The notes below the pieces were generated by a model. That model searched no databases. It saw only the letters and a list, made by a program, of their open reading frames with translations, and was not told the origin of the DNA. Source: Patiria pectinifera (lineage: Eukaryota > Echinodermata > Asteroidea > Valvatida > Asterinidae). Taken from it: DNA of 64,000 bases. Both the position numbers and the translations under genes were made by a program. Below, in pieces: positions 11,639-25,365 of this stretch (the first letter of the stretch is position 1; every line of letters starts with the position of its first letter). The DNA lies in contig CM057138.1 of assembly GCA_029964075.1 (NCBI GenBank), positions 5,016,932-5,080,931 of the forward strand. The letters are read 5' to 3'.

Positions 11639-14471
11639 GATGGTTTCAGATCAGTATCTCCTTGATGTTAAAATATAGCGACTTTGCAGTTTTCTTTAAA
11701 GAAAAAACCCTCTCTTCGTTGCTAACAACTCTTCAAGTTGTGCAGTGTATCTCTTTAGATCTTTTTTGTTATATATTGTCTAAAATGAGGAGAATGCTGA
11801 CGTAATGTGCACGTGACGACGTTGCGCGATATAGCGATTGTCGAACCGTTCCAGAAACGTAGCCTATTTTTATTCAGTCAAATCGCGTGAGGCTCTATCT
11901 TCAGCAAAATTTTTCGTGCAATCGAAAAGAGATGAAATTTTCGTTTGCACAAAACGCTGACGCACAATACACCTTATAAATGCACTTCGCTGTCAAAAAT
12001 GTTTTTTGCAAATTCTTCAGAATTATTCAGTTATTCTGAAGAACACGATGATCTCTTCAATTGTGCTGGTACTCCCGGCCGCAATTATGCGTTTTTGCAA
12101 GCATACGATGACATTTTTATCCCGAAAGAAAAATCAGCAAACGTTGATGTGCGTATGCGCAGTTATAATACCGAACTAGCTTATACCGCCTGTACTGAAA
12201 TACCGCGCTCAAGTAGCTACCTGGAAAGTTGATTTCTAAATTTAAGGAATCAACTTTCGAGGCAGTTACCCGAGGCCGGTACTTAAGTCAATCGTCAGAA
12301 ACCTGAGAACGTTTACATCAGTACGTGTTTCTTAGAATAACTTTTTTGGGGGAGGGGTGAAAAATCAGTTTTACAACCACATTACTTCGAAGGGCATCTT
12401 TTCTCAAAATATTTTAATACTATCAACAGCTGCACTGCATCTTACATGTTTTTATGGCCATTAAATTTTGGAGTAATTACCAAACGTAAGTCAACCATAT
12501 GAAATTTCATGTGAAAAAAAAGTTTAGAATTCTAATTCAGGTAACACAACTTTTTAGGGATTTTTTGGGGTATGCATTGGTGTGTGGCTCCACACCGTGC
12601 GGAAGAAGCCCATGCAGCCATTTAAAAATGCGCACTGACCAACACTTGCCAACAAAACCTAGCAACAATCACCACACCCCAGAACTCGCCTGATGTGAAC
12701 TTGCAGTCCTATAAATCTACAAGAAACTATGCATACCGTGCGAATCGGTCAACCGCAAACTTTAACTGTTGACGCTTTATGTTATCAAATTTCGTTTAAT
12801 CTTCTAATTCAATTCAAACGTTCGTAGAGAACACGGGTGATTGTGATGATCGTATCGACACCGCCCACCAAAAGAGCGCCCCTCAGCAACACCCTTTTCA
12901 ACGTTTGTCAAAGCTCTTTCATTAAAAACAAAATTTTGAATTCTCTTCTGACGAATTTTTCGAATAGACTTTTTTTTTATGTGTTTCAAACGAAAAAAAA
13001 CAAACACCCCACTATTTTCAAATTTTGGGCGGCCTCCGACCGGCCACTGAAGAATGGCTTTCCTTTTTTGCGCACAAAATAAGGCGAAATAAAAATACTT
13101 GAACATGTTTAGCGTCCCCGCCCGCTTCCCATATGGAGGCCGCCTCCTTTAAAAAAAAAAAGCGTGCGAATAATAATCAACTCGGAATAAACATGAACCT
13201 TTGATATATCAAAGTTTTTACATGCATACAAATTATGCGCATTAATTTACATAAACCGTTTGCTACATTAAAAACAAATGCGTACGCCATATTTTCTGAC
13301 TTGCTTAATAAGGCAACTAAATTCATGGCTTAATAATACATACAAAAAAATAATATTAATGGTGCATGTTATAAATAAATGAATCAAAATGGACTCAGGC
13401 TTGTTCGAAATTCCACTTTTTTTATTCCATTATCAAAATTGTTTCTTCATTTGCCGTCGTCAGTATTGTATTGTTCTCTTGCTGTATCCTAGCTCGATAC
13501 ATATCAATGAATAAGGAAAATTCCAAAGTTTGCTGAAAAAAGGTGGGTATACACCTACAGTTGTCGGAGTACAGTGACCCCCAAAAAATGCAACCCTAAA
13601 ATATTTTCCTGTTTAAAAAAAAAGTTATCGGTGAAGTTTTTGGATATCAGATTGAAGCAGCGAGCCTTTTCCTTCAAACACTGAAAAAAGTATGAAACAG
13701 TACATTGGGTTGCGGAGAAAATACCAAACATATCAAAGAAGTGATTTTTCATCCTTTTCAAGGGTGCTCTTTGATTAAAACAGGAAAACGTTCATTTCGG
13801 TTTACAGTATCACCATGTGGTAATTACTATTTCTCAGTGGATATTTAGTTCTGAAAAGAACTTGTCCTGCTTATTTATTAACTTTCGCTGAGTAGGTTAT
13901 AGTTCTGATAAGAACAGGCCTAGTTAAGTTACTTGTTTAAAAGAACTTGTCTTTGGTCGTATCTCTTTTCTAAAACTCTACCATTTGGGACAAATCAACA
14001 TACCTTGGAAATTCCTAGTTTTTGAGTAAAATCCATATATCTATTTTGTGAAAACCTTGTGGAGACGTATTCATCTATAGAAATTGCCATGTGGAGACGT
14101 ATACAATCTTTTGTTCCCTAATGAATCATGTCTCCAGAGGGCACGGTGTATGAGGTCAGACTGACCGGCCAGTTCGCGTGCGAAACAACTTTGAGTTGTA
14201 TTTTTACGTCCAGGTTTACATATCAAAGGTTATAGGATCATTTGCATTTATCCAAATTGCATAATATGCAAATCAAATTTTAATGAGATAACATTATTCC
14301 ATGACGAACAGACCCGTACGTCTAAAAGTCAAGGTAAAATAAGAATTATTCATTGTATATGCCATTGATCGCATGGACTAAATTCCACGCACTTACTTTA
14401 TTTCGTACCTGCGTAAGGCCTATATGTATAGTGTATATATATCTGCCCAATTGCTTGAGGCCTATATTCTT
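11639..14471. other. Intergenic, no gene seen
   Basis: This region upstream of gene A has only short frames, none with splice support or similarity that I recognise. It presumably contains the gene A promoter. No tandem array was seen. Confidence 0.4.
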
Positions 14472-14780
14472 CAAGGGCAGATCCAGGGGGGGGGGCAAAG
14501 GGGGCCATCCCCCCCAAAAAAAATGAAACCAAATTTTTTTTTATGTGACGTTGCAATAAAGGCAGGCAATGTGTACACCACCATCTTTTCCTCAAAAAAA
14601 CATTGGTTAAAGTGGTCAGAAATTGCCTCAGATCGCACCACAGAGCATCTAGAATCCAAACAAATTTCGGGGCCCTTAAGCGGGTCCCGAACCCCACGCC
14701 GTATTTTTTTGACCCACTTTTTGGGGGGACCAATTTTTTTGGGGGGCCCCCCAAAAAATTGTGTTCTGGATCCGCCCTTG
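14472..14780 (-). mobile_element. hAT-type MITE, copy 1
   Basis: Terminal inverted repeats CAAGGGCAGATCCAG and CTGGATCCGCCCTTG enclose about 280 bp. The flanks carry the 8-bp target duplication ATATTCTT at 14464-14471 and 14781-14788, diagnostic of hAT. The same element in the opposite orientation sits at 42711-43007. Frames here are artefacts of G and A runs. Confidence 0.85.
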
Positions 14781-15624
14781 ATATTCTTTTGGGATATGTT
14801 GCATACCGAATTGTTTTTATTTTTAAAAAGAAAAATACAGGGAAAATTGCAAAAGCTGATGTGTTTTTGTACTAAAAAAAATATAAAGCCATGACCAAAA
14901 AAAACCCGTACTCTGCTTTTCTGCGGATGGCACTGTTGTTGTCTAGCCAATCGGGGTATTTGGGCCGCAATTTTTTCTTCTGCAGGCTATTTCAGTCATT
15001 TACATTAATATGCATGCGTAGAACATGTCATGTGGGTGTGAATTTGTTTTCTTGAATTGTGTTAAATTCTACACTAATCAATGAAATGCCACCTTTTTGT
15101 CCTGATTCATATGGCTCTGGATTTTTTTTTTTTTACTAAGGGAAGTTTTTAAATCCAAGAATCATTTCGTTACCAACTAGTGCATGCGCATTATGGGCAT
15201 TGACTATACTTGGTTGCAAAATAAAATTTTGCATCCCGGTTGTTAAAAATTAGCTTGAAATTAACGGTGGAGGGGGGCGGGGTTCACGGCCCCCTCCATG
15301 GACGCGAGGGTGCACTCCCCCTTTTTTTCTTATCCCTTCGCCCCATGGAGGGAAAGAGGATGAGTAGCAGTATTTTTGTTGTTCTTGTTAAATTATAAAA
15401 GAAAGACGACATGGGGTGAGGGGGGAGGGGAGAGCCCCCCCCCCCCCCATCCAATCCACCTGGAAAGTAGAAGCTTGATCTCTTTTTTTTATCCTTTGGG
15501 AAGTGCTTGGTTTTTATTATGTAAAATTTCTGGTAATTTTCTTCTTATTCCTGTGTTTATTAAATGTAAAATATTAAACGCAAACAAGTCTAATCTTAAA
15601 GCTGTGGCAGGAGCTTGTACATGA
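14781..15624. other. Intergenic, G/C-run-rich segment
   Basis: No gene was seen. Near 15265-15310 there is a short palindromic G-rich/C-rich stretch (GGAGGGGGGCGGGG versus CCCCCTCC). A run of C lies near 15436-15448. Confidence 0.4.
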
Positions 15625-16415
15625 TCATCTACATCTACATCTACATCTACGCGGGTACTCAACTTCTGGATATTAACGCTGTGGTGAAGTTTAAGGTGCA
15701 TGTGAAGCAGGGGGAAGTTTGTGCAGAAGAAAAAAATAAGTGCAGAGATGTGTGCCCTGAAGACGTCCACTGATGGAACTGTGATGACGTCTGCAGGAAG
15801 GGCATTCCAGAGCCGGACTGCTGTAGGCATGAAGGAGAACTTGTAGATGTCCTTGGAGGAATGTTTTGTGAGAAGCTGGTATCTTTCCGGATGGTAGTTT
15901 CGAAGTCTGGTATCTGTCATGGGGGTCAGGTACTGATATCTATTAATTGCGATGAGACTATTGGATATTTTGTATAGCATGATCTTGATGGCTGCTTCCC
16001 TTCTAGATTGGAGTGAAGCCCACTGCAGGTTTTGTAGCATTGCGCTCACACTCTCAGTACGTTGGTAGATGTTCAGTACAAATCTAGCTGCTCTCTTCTG
16101 GATGGCTTCGACCTGGTTGATAGTGGTTGATTCATCCGTTGATGATGAGGATTCCAAACAGTGGAGCAGTATTCAAGATGTGGCCTGACCAGAGAGATGT
16201 AGGTTTGTTGTTTTAACCGTGGGTGGCAATGCTTCAGGTTCCTTTTAATAAGCCCCAGCATCCGGTTAGCTTTTAAGGTGATGTTTGATATGTGCGTCTT
16301 CCAGGAGAGCTTGGATGTGAAAGTAAGACCCAGGTATGTATGTTCGTTTACTGACGTCAATGTGTCGTCGCCCAGGTGGTAGTCAAAGTCGATGTTGTTT
16401 ATGCGATGGGAGACT
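15625..16415 (-). mobile_element. 5'-truncated non-LTR retrotransposon (CR1/L2-like), reverse transcriptase C-terminus
   Basis: The minus strand encodes the end of a retrotransposon polymerase: YLGLTFTSKLSW, then LVRPHLEYCSTVWNP, a frameshift near 16140, then QKRAARF and PTAVRLWNALPADV. These are typical of the C-terminal part of CR1/L2/Jockey-group polymerases. The element ends at a short TAGATG microsatellite (15626-15650 on the plus strand), as CR1/L2 elements often do. The 5' part of the polymerase and the endonuclease are absent. It is a dead copy. Confidence 0.85.
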
Positions 16416-16788
16416 TGGTGGTCGGTCGGTCGGTCGGTCGGTCGGATCTCAGTCTGTCCCCAAATTGACAAATATGGGTGTTCTATTCGTGTGCCATCGG
16501 CGTTGCATTTTTTGACGTCGCATTTTGAAGCTCTGGCAGGGATAAATTTGATCAAAATTATGCAAAGACGTTCATGCAAGACTTCTTGCAACACGGCCTT
16601 TTATTGAGCACTTGCACTTGTGTAAACACTAAATGTAAATGGTGTTTACGCAATGCTGCCCTCAATGGGCAGTAGTTTGTTATTTTTTTTTAGACGGGGA
16701 ATTACCGTCGCTGGTAGTTGGCGAAATAAAAACACGGTACGGTTAACGAAGGCAACATTGATGGGCAACCAGCGGAAACTTTGACAGC
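16416..16788. other. Upstream region of SKI2, with a GGTC microsatellite
   Basis: A run of GGTC units lies at about 16420-16444, within a dispersed repeat shared in inverse orientation with 44405-44460. The remaining sequence up to the ATG is the likely SKI2 promoter and 5' UTR. No TATA box was seen. Confidence 0.45.
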
Positions 16789-19700
16789 ATGGCAGACGAC
16801 GAATGGGCAGAACTGGAGAAATGTCGTCTCGGTAAATCGCCGTTTTTCCGTTGAACTATCAATTTTTGTAGCCTTTTAACTTTTTAGTATCCTGTTTTTT
16901 TTTATATAAAAACGTTGCATTGTGTTCGTTGCACCATTTGCACTATGCTTCACTGACTTTCGCAGTTTCGCTGTTTAGTGCTATACACGAATGTTTAATC
17001 TATTTCGTGACAAACCTTAATTGCAGAAATCGATTTTTGATAAATTAAAGTTAAGATAATAGTGGATATTTAGCCGGATATTAAGCCCGCTAGGTTATAT
17101 AGCGCCCTCTTTGACGCGTATACGAGTATACTTTGACGCATGAGTTCCATGGTGAGAGTCCCCGAAAATGTTGAACTTTGTCAAATTTTTATTTGGCAGT
17201 GGATATTTTGCTGGAGACGGCAAACCTTTAGTAAACGTTAGTTTGCCGGATATGCACTGAACATGCGCAGTTAGTGAGTTACTGTTTTTTTGTACTTTAA
17301 CATTTTCCGGTGACAAATTTTAGTCTGGCTCCATGCCAATATTATCGTTGTAACCTCGTATTCACAAGATGGGATTCAGACCATTTTATAATTTCGGACT
17401 TTATTTCCCTTTTAAAAAAATCCTCCAGAGCCAGAAATCTGAAAAAGAAAATGTAATACTCTGCAATAAAATATTTGAGACATTAAAATAATAAAAGAAG
17501 AATATTCTTATTTATTTGGGATGGGGATGGGAAAAAAAAAACCTTAAAAATGTGGCGGCGATCGGATTCGAACCCGAGTCATCCCGCTCACCAGAGCTTT
17601 TGCTTAACCACTACACCAAACGTGCTACACAACTTTTGAAGGGAATTTAATACATCTTATAATTCAGCCCTATCTTAAAGAGTACAGCGCCCTCTGTTGA
17701 TATGGATTGCCGCCGGCAAACCTTTAGTAAACGTTAGTTTGCCGTCATTACCTCCGTCAAAATATCCACTATCTTTTTTTTATAGTCTGGTTCGGAGGCC
17801 AAAAGATGTGGATGCTGCATATTGACAGGTCAAGGAACCAGACGGTTGCCTGCCGTATCGATAGCCACTGTATTCTTTTAAAATGATTCTGTTCAGATTT
17901 GACAGACGAGGAAGGCCCTGATGGATTGGACTTCTCTCTGCTGGAGCTTGGGTCTACGGGTCAGGTGACTGCGGTACCGAGAAGCGACCCAAGCACTGGA
18001 CCAGCACCACTCTCCACGGTAGGGCCAGAAAAGTTGAGCCGTTTAGCTCTGTGGAGCCTTCAGTGCAGACGAAACTTCCTACACTATAGATTTATGAAAT
18101 TGCCTAGCATTTGAAGAACCTCAATTTTTTGGGGCCTTCTTTAAATAAATTTGAAATCTAAGCTACTTACCTGTTATTTAACCCTAGTTCTGAATCCTCC
18201 AATTTGTTTTGCACACCCCTTAGGGAGTTAGGGTTAAAGGTATAGTCCATCATATGTAATGTGTGCATTTTGTTCATTTGAAGCAACAAACATGCTCAAA
18301 ATCTAAAGAAGGATGCTGAACAACCAACCTGACCGAAGGTTCAGCTCAGCTTCAGCTGTATATTTCGAGAAAAACAGCATTCTAGGATCTCGATTTCAAA
18401 TCAAAATTTGCTGAATCATGTTTTGAATTGCAGCGTCCACCGAGACACGTTCTCACTGAGCCAATTTTCACTGCAGCTACGCGATGTCACGCCTGAACCG
18501 ACGAATTATATAAGCAACTGCGTGCGAGTGTGTGTCGTGTCAACGCTTGCGCGCGCTTCGCCGAATAAAAAAAACGAACTACTATCAAAAATTTCCAACG
18601 GTGCGACACATCGTTGGAAAGGCCTTCTTTCGTTGATTTCTTCAAAATGACAGCATGCCAGAAAGAACAATTTCACAGGGAGCTTAGTCCCCTTACTATC
18701 TTTCAACCAAGTATGTTTTTCAACAATATTTACGTCAGTTACTATTTGGATAGCTGCAAATGATGGACTGTAACTTTAAGGGGAAATTTGGAACAGTGAT
18801 TTACCGCAGGATTTTTTTTCCGTCCGTATTTTACTCCCAGTTGCCCAATGGCTTGCCGCCAGTGCTTCAAGATCTGAAACTCAAGACACTTCAGTTTCTG
18901 GACCGACCGGAGAAACTCCCCATCCATGATGTCAAAGCGGCTCAAAGGTGGATATTTAAATTTGCTTTAAAAACAGTTAAGATAAAAATGAACTAAGACG
19001 TTAATTAACTGGGGCCGGGTATGAACCTGTGACCTCCAGAATACCGTCGAATTGAGACTTACATTAAGGACAAAGCTCAATATTGACCCCAAATATTAGT
19101 TGTTTCTCCTTTTATTTTATTCCAGGTTTTGGCCTCGTAAGGCAGACCCAAGCAGTCTGTACAAGGTCCCATCATGCCCAGTGCAGACCACTTTGCAGGT
19201 TGAACGACACCCGACAACGGGAGAGCTGACTGGATTTAGGGAGGTAAAGTTTGAGGGTCAAACCCCTCCAACACCACCCTCCCCCCTATTCCACCCCCAT
19301 TCCAAGCCCCAGTACCACCCCCCAATTCCCCCATACCCCTACCCCGCATCTCAGCTTTTTGAATTTGAAATGGCTAGATGGCTGGTTGGATAGCCTGTTC
19401 TTATTATTGAAGACACCTTCCAACTCCACCCCCCCCCATAATTCCAACCCCAACCCCCACAATTCCAACCCCAACTCCAAAAACTTCCACCCCAAGCACT
19501 ACCCCCACCCCAGTCTCCCAGCTTTTCAAATTTGCAATGGCTAGCAGGCCAGTTGGGCAGTGTGTTCTTATTTTCAGATACCCTACCCTCACCCTAACCC
19601 ATCCCCCACAATTCCCAGCACCACCCCAGTCCAACCCCCACCCCCAGCTTTTTATTTTCAGACACCCTACCCTCACCCAACCCCCTCACCCAACCCCCTC

Positions 19701-22700
19701 CACAATTCCCAGCACCGCCCCCAGCCCAGCCCCCACCCCCAGCTTTTTATTTTCAGACACCCTACCCTCACCCAAACCCCTCACCCAACCCCCCTCCACA
19801 ATTCCCAGCACCACCCCAGCCCAGCCCCCACCCCCTTGCTTTTTATTTTCAGACACCCTACCCTCACCCCAACCCCTCACCCCAACCCCATCCACCACAA
19901 TTTCAACCCCCAACCCCCAGCACTAACCCCACTCCAGCCTCCCATCTTTTCAAAATTTCAATGGCAAGCTGGCCGGTTGGGCAGTCTGTTCTTATTTTGC
20001 CAGACACCCTTTCCTCACCCAAACCCCACCCCTCCCAAAAAAAAGGTTTCAGATCTGCAGCTGGATGAAGCAAAAGAAGACCAGACTCATTTGATATTAG
20101 TCTCCTCACGTGAGTGGATCGTGTTGATAGCTTCCTCAGTTGTCAGTTGTCAATAGAACAGCATGCTTTAGGGAAACGCATCTTAACAACAAGTCTTGAG
20201 CCAAGACTATTTTCAGGATAGCTGTTCGCCTGTTTTTGCAGACTATAGGCTGGTTCACGAAAGGGAACGCAAAAATGAAATTTGAGATGCATTGGCGCTG
20301 CGAATTAGTAAAATCAGACACATTACAACCAAAGCGAATTTCACAGCAAAACTTTTGTGATATCACATTCACTACGCATTTGCATTTGCGATAAGTTCGA
20401 ACGGGCCTAAGCATGAGTATTGGTCATTCCATAAATTAAGGGTCCAAAGCGTGACACGTTTTTCTTGTTGCTGTTACCTTGGTACTCTGTAATTTGCCAT
20501 TCAAGCACCATCACAAATGACTTGGACAATTTCTTTATTTGTTGGGTTGGCAGTTTGCTATTTGTAAAAACTCTTGGAGGATAACTGCATTGAGGAGTGC
20601 ATCAGAATTATAAAATCATAGATGTCAGATGTAACAGGGACAGAACAAAAAAGTGGACCCCAAATTTATTGATTAACCCATATTCACTGATTCATTAACC
20701 CTAACCCCCTAGGCTCTTGCACTAGAAAGGATACCAAACCTAACAAATTTCAACAGCTGCATACAGGTCTGTAAGCACTGGTACCAAAACTGCCAAACAC
20801 CAACAGGCCTTGTACAGGGAACAGTACTAAACCTGCCAAACTCCAACTGTTGGAGTTTGATTGACTTGGTATGGATGGGCCTATGCATTGTCGAGTGATT
20901 GGATAGGGATGGTACCAAACCTAACAAAATAAAGCAATATGTACATGCACATTTGACCACAAGCTGTGCTGAGGACTGTGGGTGAGCATACCCACGAAGA
21001 AATGCCAGTGAACTCCAACGTGTTCACAAATCTCATGCCCTTCTGCCCCGAACCTCACAAAATTCAACAGGGTCTCCCTGGGCCTTTGGTACCCAGTCAA
21101 TCAAAGTCCAACACCAACTGGCCAGTGTTCGGTACCAACCCTGCCAAAATCAAGCAAAACCCGCTGTTGGAGCTTGATGGGCGCAGGGTTGTTAGGGTTA
21201 AAATACAATTTTGAATGGAATGTTGATTTTGCAGGTCCAAATGGAGGGCACAGCCTCGACGGCTAAAAACTCTCTGTCCCTCCGACGCCAGCCAGGCCCA
21301 CCCACCCAGTCAGTGCGTGGTAGCTCCACAAACTTCCCTTTCTGGCCTGGTGGGATAGACGAGCCGTCGGCAGAGACCATTCACGCCAGAGGGGAGGATG
21401 ACGAGAACATTGACTTTGAGAATGGTAAATATTTGAGAAAATACCAATGCTTCTAACGTCAAGATATTTGGTCTTTGCGTATTTCCTTCTATGTGTCTGA
21501 GTTTGTTTCTGCATTCAATAGGGGACGTTGAACAATAGAGGACAATTGGGTCCCCAATTCCCGAGAGGTCCCCAATTTGGATTGATGTACAAAACATATG
21601 GGAGGTCTTCCTAAAAAGTTAGAGTACAAACAAAAGAGGGACAATAGGGGGTAACCGATTGCAGGCAAATACACACTTGTGCGTGTATGTGTGCATGTTT
21701 GTGGTGTAAATCGAGGACACACAAGTGCAACATCATTAATGAATTGAGGACAGAAACCGAATCGAGATTCCTTGGTTGGAAAACGTGTACAAAATCAATG
21801 AGAGCTGTTGCAAAAAGTTAAGAGTACAAACAAGGAAAAGGGAAGAGGGACAAAAGAAAATCCTTGATTTACACCATAAAAAAAACGTGCTAAGGTGTGT
21901 GGGTGTTCCATTTCACTGTAAAGTTCAGTCATCAATCTCAACGAAACTTGAAAGGTGGTCTGTGGGGAGAAGGCCAACGTCAACAAAATCCTTTCCAATA
22001 TGGATGTTTATGAGGTCTCTGGAGAGCTCAGCTCCGTATTACTAATGACTCCAACATATGTTAGGCCAGTGTCTCACCCAAACTCTCCATTCGACCCAAA
22101 CTCCCCATTCAACTGAGAACTGAGTACCTGCCGAGTGGACAATCAAGGCCGTCACTGAAAATTGTCCTTACTGACTGCCTGTACATGTACATTATGTTCC
22201 AACCTTTTTTAATCCTACAAAATCTTCCGAAAACCTTGTTGTGGATTTTGAAGGGTCTTGGATGATAAGTTTGTAATAGCAATGGTTGGATTTTGTATCC
22301 AGATCTCCTCTCCATGCCACCGGGTCTGACCAATGGCATTGCATTCGAGAGCAAGCCGACCATTGTCAAAACGGACACACCCGACCGGTCGACGCCCAAC
22401 GAAACAGCGCCCTCTAAGCCGGCGTCCCACATCCTGAAATTGACAGACCTCATGATCGTTGACGATGGCGATGAGTACGCGTTCTCCGACAAGGAGGATG
22501 ACGACTCGGACGAGTATGACGATGGGGACGCATCGGAGGTGGGCGGAGATTCCAGGAAAGAGGCGGATGACGTCAACAAGGAAGCAGCCGAGAGTTTAGA
22601 CAAAATGTTGCCAAAGGTATTAAGACAGTCGCAATGTCTTGAAGTGGATCGTAAGACATCATAAGAATTTTGTCATGGATCATAAGACATCACAAGAATC

Positions 22701-25365
22701 TTATGATGGATCGTAAGACATCACAAATCCGTCACAAGATACCCTGTCCTTAGTCAACTCACAAGCTATTGAAATGAACTGTGATTTGGGCTTTCCTTTT
22801 GTTATTGTTCATCCACTGTGACTTGTGACTAGACTTGCGATTGTCTTGTGACTGGACTTGTGATGTACTTGTGATCCATCACAATCTGTCCTTCACTGGC
22901 TCTGTGTGATTAGACCACATCGCAGTGTTGTAGTTGAGCACATTTACATGAGAACGAGTACTTTGCCATGAGAACGAGTATGAGTACAAGTACTTTGTCA
23001 TGAGTATGAGTATGAATATGAGTACAAGACAATTTTTTTCCATGAGTACGAGTACAAGTACTTTGTCATGAGAACGAGTATGAAAACTTTGCCATGAGTA
23101 CAAGTATGAGTACAGGTACAAGTACTTTGTCATGAGAACGAGTATGAATACTTTGCCATGAGTACAAGTATGAGTACAAGTACAAGTATGAGAACAAGTA
23201 CTTTGCCATGAGAACGAGTATGAGTACGAGTACTTTGTCATGAGTATGAATATGAGTACAAGACAATTTTTTTTCCCTGAGTACGAGTACAAGTACTTTG
23301 TCATGAGAACGAGTATGAATACTTTGCCATGAGTACAAGTATGAGTACAAGTACTTTGCCATGAGTACGAGTACGTTGTTATGAGTAGGAGTACTTTGTA
23401 TCGAGTACGAGCACTTTTACATGAGTACGAGTACAGTAACCTCCGGCTAAACCGACATCGTATAAACCGTCATATCGCTTAAAATCGGCCATCTGACAAA
23501 AGTCCCAATTGTCTCTAATGCATTTCCATTGACATTTTCATTTCTAAGTCGGCCTTTGTAAGCCGCCATTTCGCCTATGTCGGCGTGTTACTTTCAGTCC
23601 CATTTCCTCAAAACCACAAAAATTCCTCTGTATAAGTCGGCATCGTGCTCTGCGGTTTGCAAGAAGTGTCGAGTGAAAAGTCCCACACACTGCTAACTGA
23701 CATCTGTTTATCAATGGCACGGCCCGTGATTGATGCATCGGCCAGCACGTGTACACTAATCGCACGTGTACACTGTTTCATGCACAGTCTGTACATTGTG
23801 TGCATCGTTCACTTACACGTGCGCGATCAAAAAGGGGTTTTCCCGATAGCACATCAATACCAGTACCCCCTCTCGACTGCACGCATGCGCTCTGTTCATT
23901 TTGGGGGTCCCCTTATTGTACCAGTACCATGCACACATTTAATTCATGACTGTACCTGTACGTACATGCACAATATACACTACATGCACATGGCTGTACA
24001 GTATGCAAGCGATCTGTATATCGTACCACTGTTAACGCTAGCCGGCCGCGCCATCCTTGCTTCGTACGTATGTACATGTACATGCATGACTTTCTGTGAT
24101 CAATACCACAGCCTGTTTGTGATGATAAACATTGAGGATAGATTTACTGGAATCCACCATGGATGTAGAAATAAACCAGGGTAAATCAAAGCCTTTGAAT
24201 TTTAGCCATGAATCTTGTTTGCATGATCCAGATTAACAGATGCGCATAGGCCATTAAGTCAATCTATTTTTTTCACTCCGTGATTCAGTTTGTGTATTTG
24301 TGTAAGTCGGCAAAATGACGACTTGCAGCAGAAGCCGACATTCGCGTAAGTCGTCACAAATTCTCTGGTCCCGAGAGTGCCGTCTTAGCCGGAGTTTACT
24401 GTACTTTGTAATGAATATGAGTACTTTGTAATGAGTATGAGTATGAGTACTTTGGTATGAGTATGAGTACGAGTACTTTGCCATGAGTATAAGTACTTTG
24501 GCATGAGTACAAGTACAAGTACTTTGTCATGAGTCTAAGTACAGTTCTGAGGTAGCTTTTGTTTCCGTTAGTACGACGACGACTACAAGTGCTTTGTTGT
24601 GAGTATGAAATATGAGTACGAGTACGAGTACGAGTACAAGTCAAATTTTCCATGAGTACAATTAAGTATGAGTACCAAAAAATGATCTTGGGTACAAGTA
24701 TGAGCATGAGTACTACAACACTGCCACATAGCGTCATCTACTGTTCATGTGCAGAGCCAATGGTTTGTGGAAATATTCCTTTGGCCCCACACTTACACAT
24801 TTTTTCGTGATGAAAAATGCAAAAGTAAGGCCCCCCAAAAAAGTCTCCGGTTTCTGGTATGGAGCTTGCCCAAAAAGTGGTGCGGCGACGCGGCTTTTTT
24901 TTTTTTTTACCAATTTTTTTTGCTTCAAATGTCGGCTGATGACTGCAAATGGTGCCCGACTAAACTTAGTGCAAATATATGGGAGTCCAGAGAGGCCACA
25001 TAAAGCTTATTCTCGACCATAACCCAATCTAAAAACACGTTAAAATTGTGCAGCACCAGGATTCCAGTCAAACCAGTGAGTTTGGCGGTTTTGAGACATC
25101 ATCTTTCATTGAAAAAAAACCTTTTTCTTCTTGCCGACGCGCATGGCTACGGCGACGCGCGCGCATACCAGAAACCGGAGACTTTTTTGGGGGGGCCTAA
25201 AACTCAGAGGAATGCAATTGTTGATTTGCTCTGCAGGAGATGATGGTTACCAGGCAACCAAAGAAGGAGGGGGCGGAGCTGACTAAGGAGCAGTGGGCAG
25301 TCAATGTGGACATCTCCCACCCGGTCAGCGACTTCCATAGACTGGTACCGGCCCCTGCCAAAGAG
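16789..25365 (+). CDS. SKIC2: SKI2 exons 1-7: N-terminal region
   Basis: Exons: 16789-16831, 17897-17964, 18841-18947, 19126-19243, 21235-21424, 22303-22616 and 25237-25365 (residues 1-323). The ATG at 16789 begins [14 protein letters not shown]. Its 43-base exon joins the next in phase 1 to give [10 protein letters not shown]. Exon 4 carries the family signature [13 protein letters not shown]. Exon 5 carries [10 protein letters not shown] and [11 protein letters not shown], both matched in vertebrate SKI2. This region binds SKI3 and SKI8 in the yeast and human complexes. Exon 6 encodes a low-complexity acidic segment with many Asp and Glu residues ([19 protein letters not shown]). Exon 7 ends in [13 protein letters not shown], just before the helicase core. 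Confidence 0.88.

Noticed and set aside
19537..20156. Pro/His-rich plus-strand frames of 129 and 198 codons
   Set aside because: Translation of the C-rich minisatellite in SKI2 intron 4.
23645..24184. A 179-codon frame inside the TA-flanked transposon
   Set aside because: No transposase motifs, and its composition looks non-coding; the element is probably non-autonomous.
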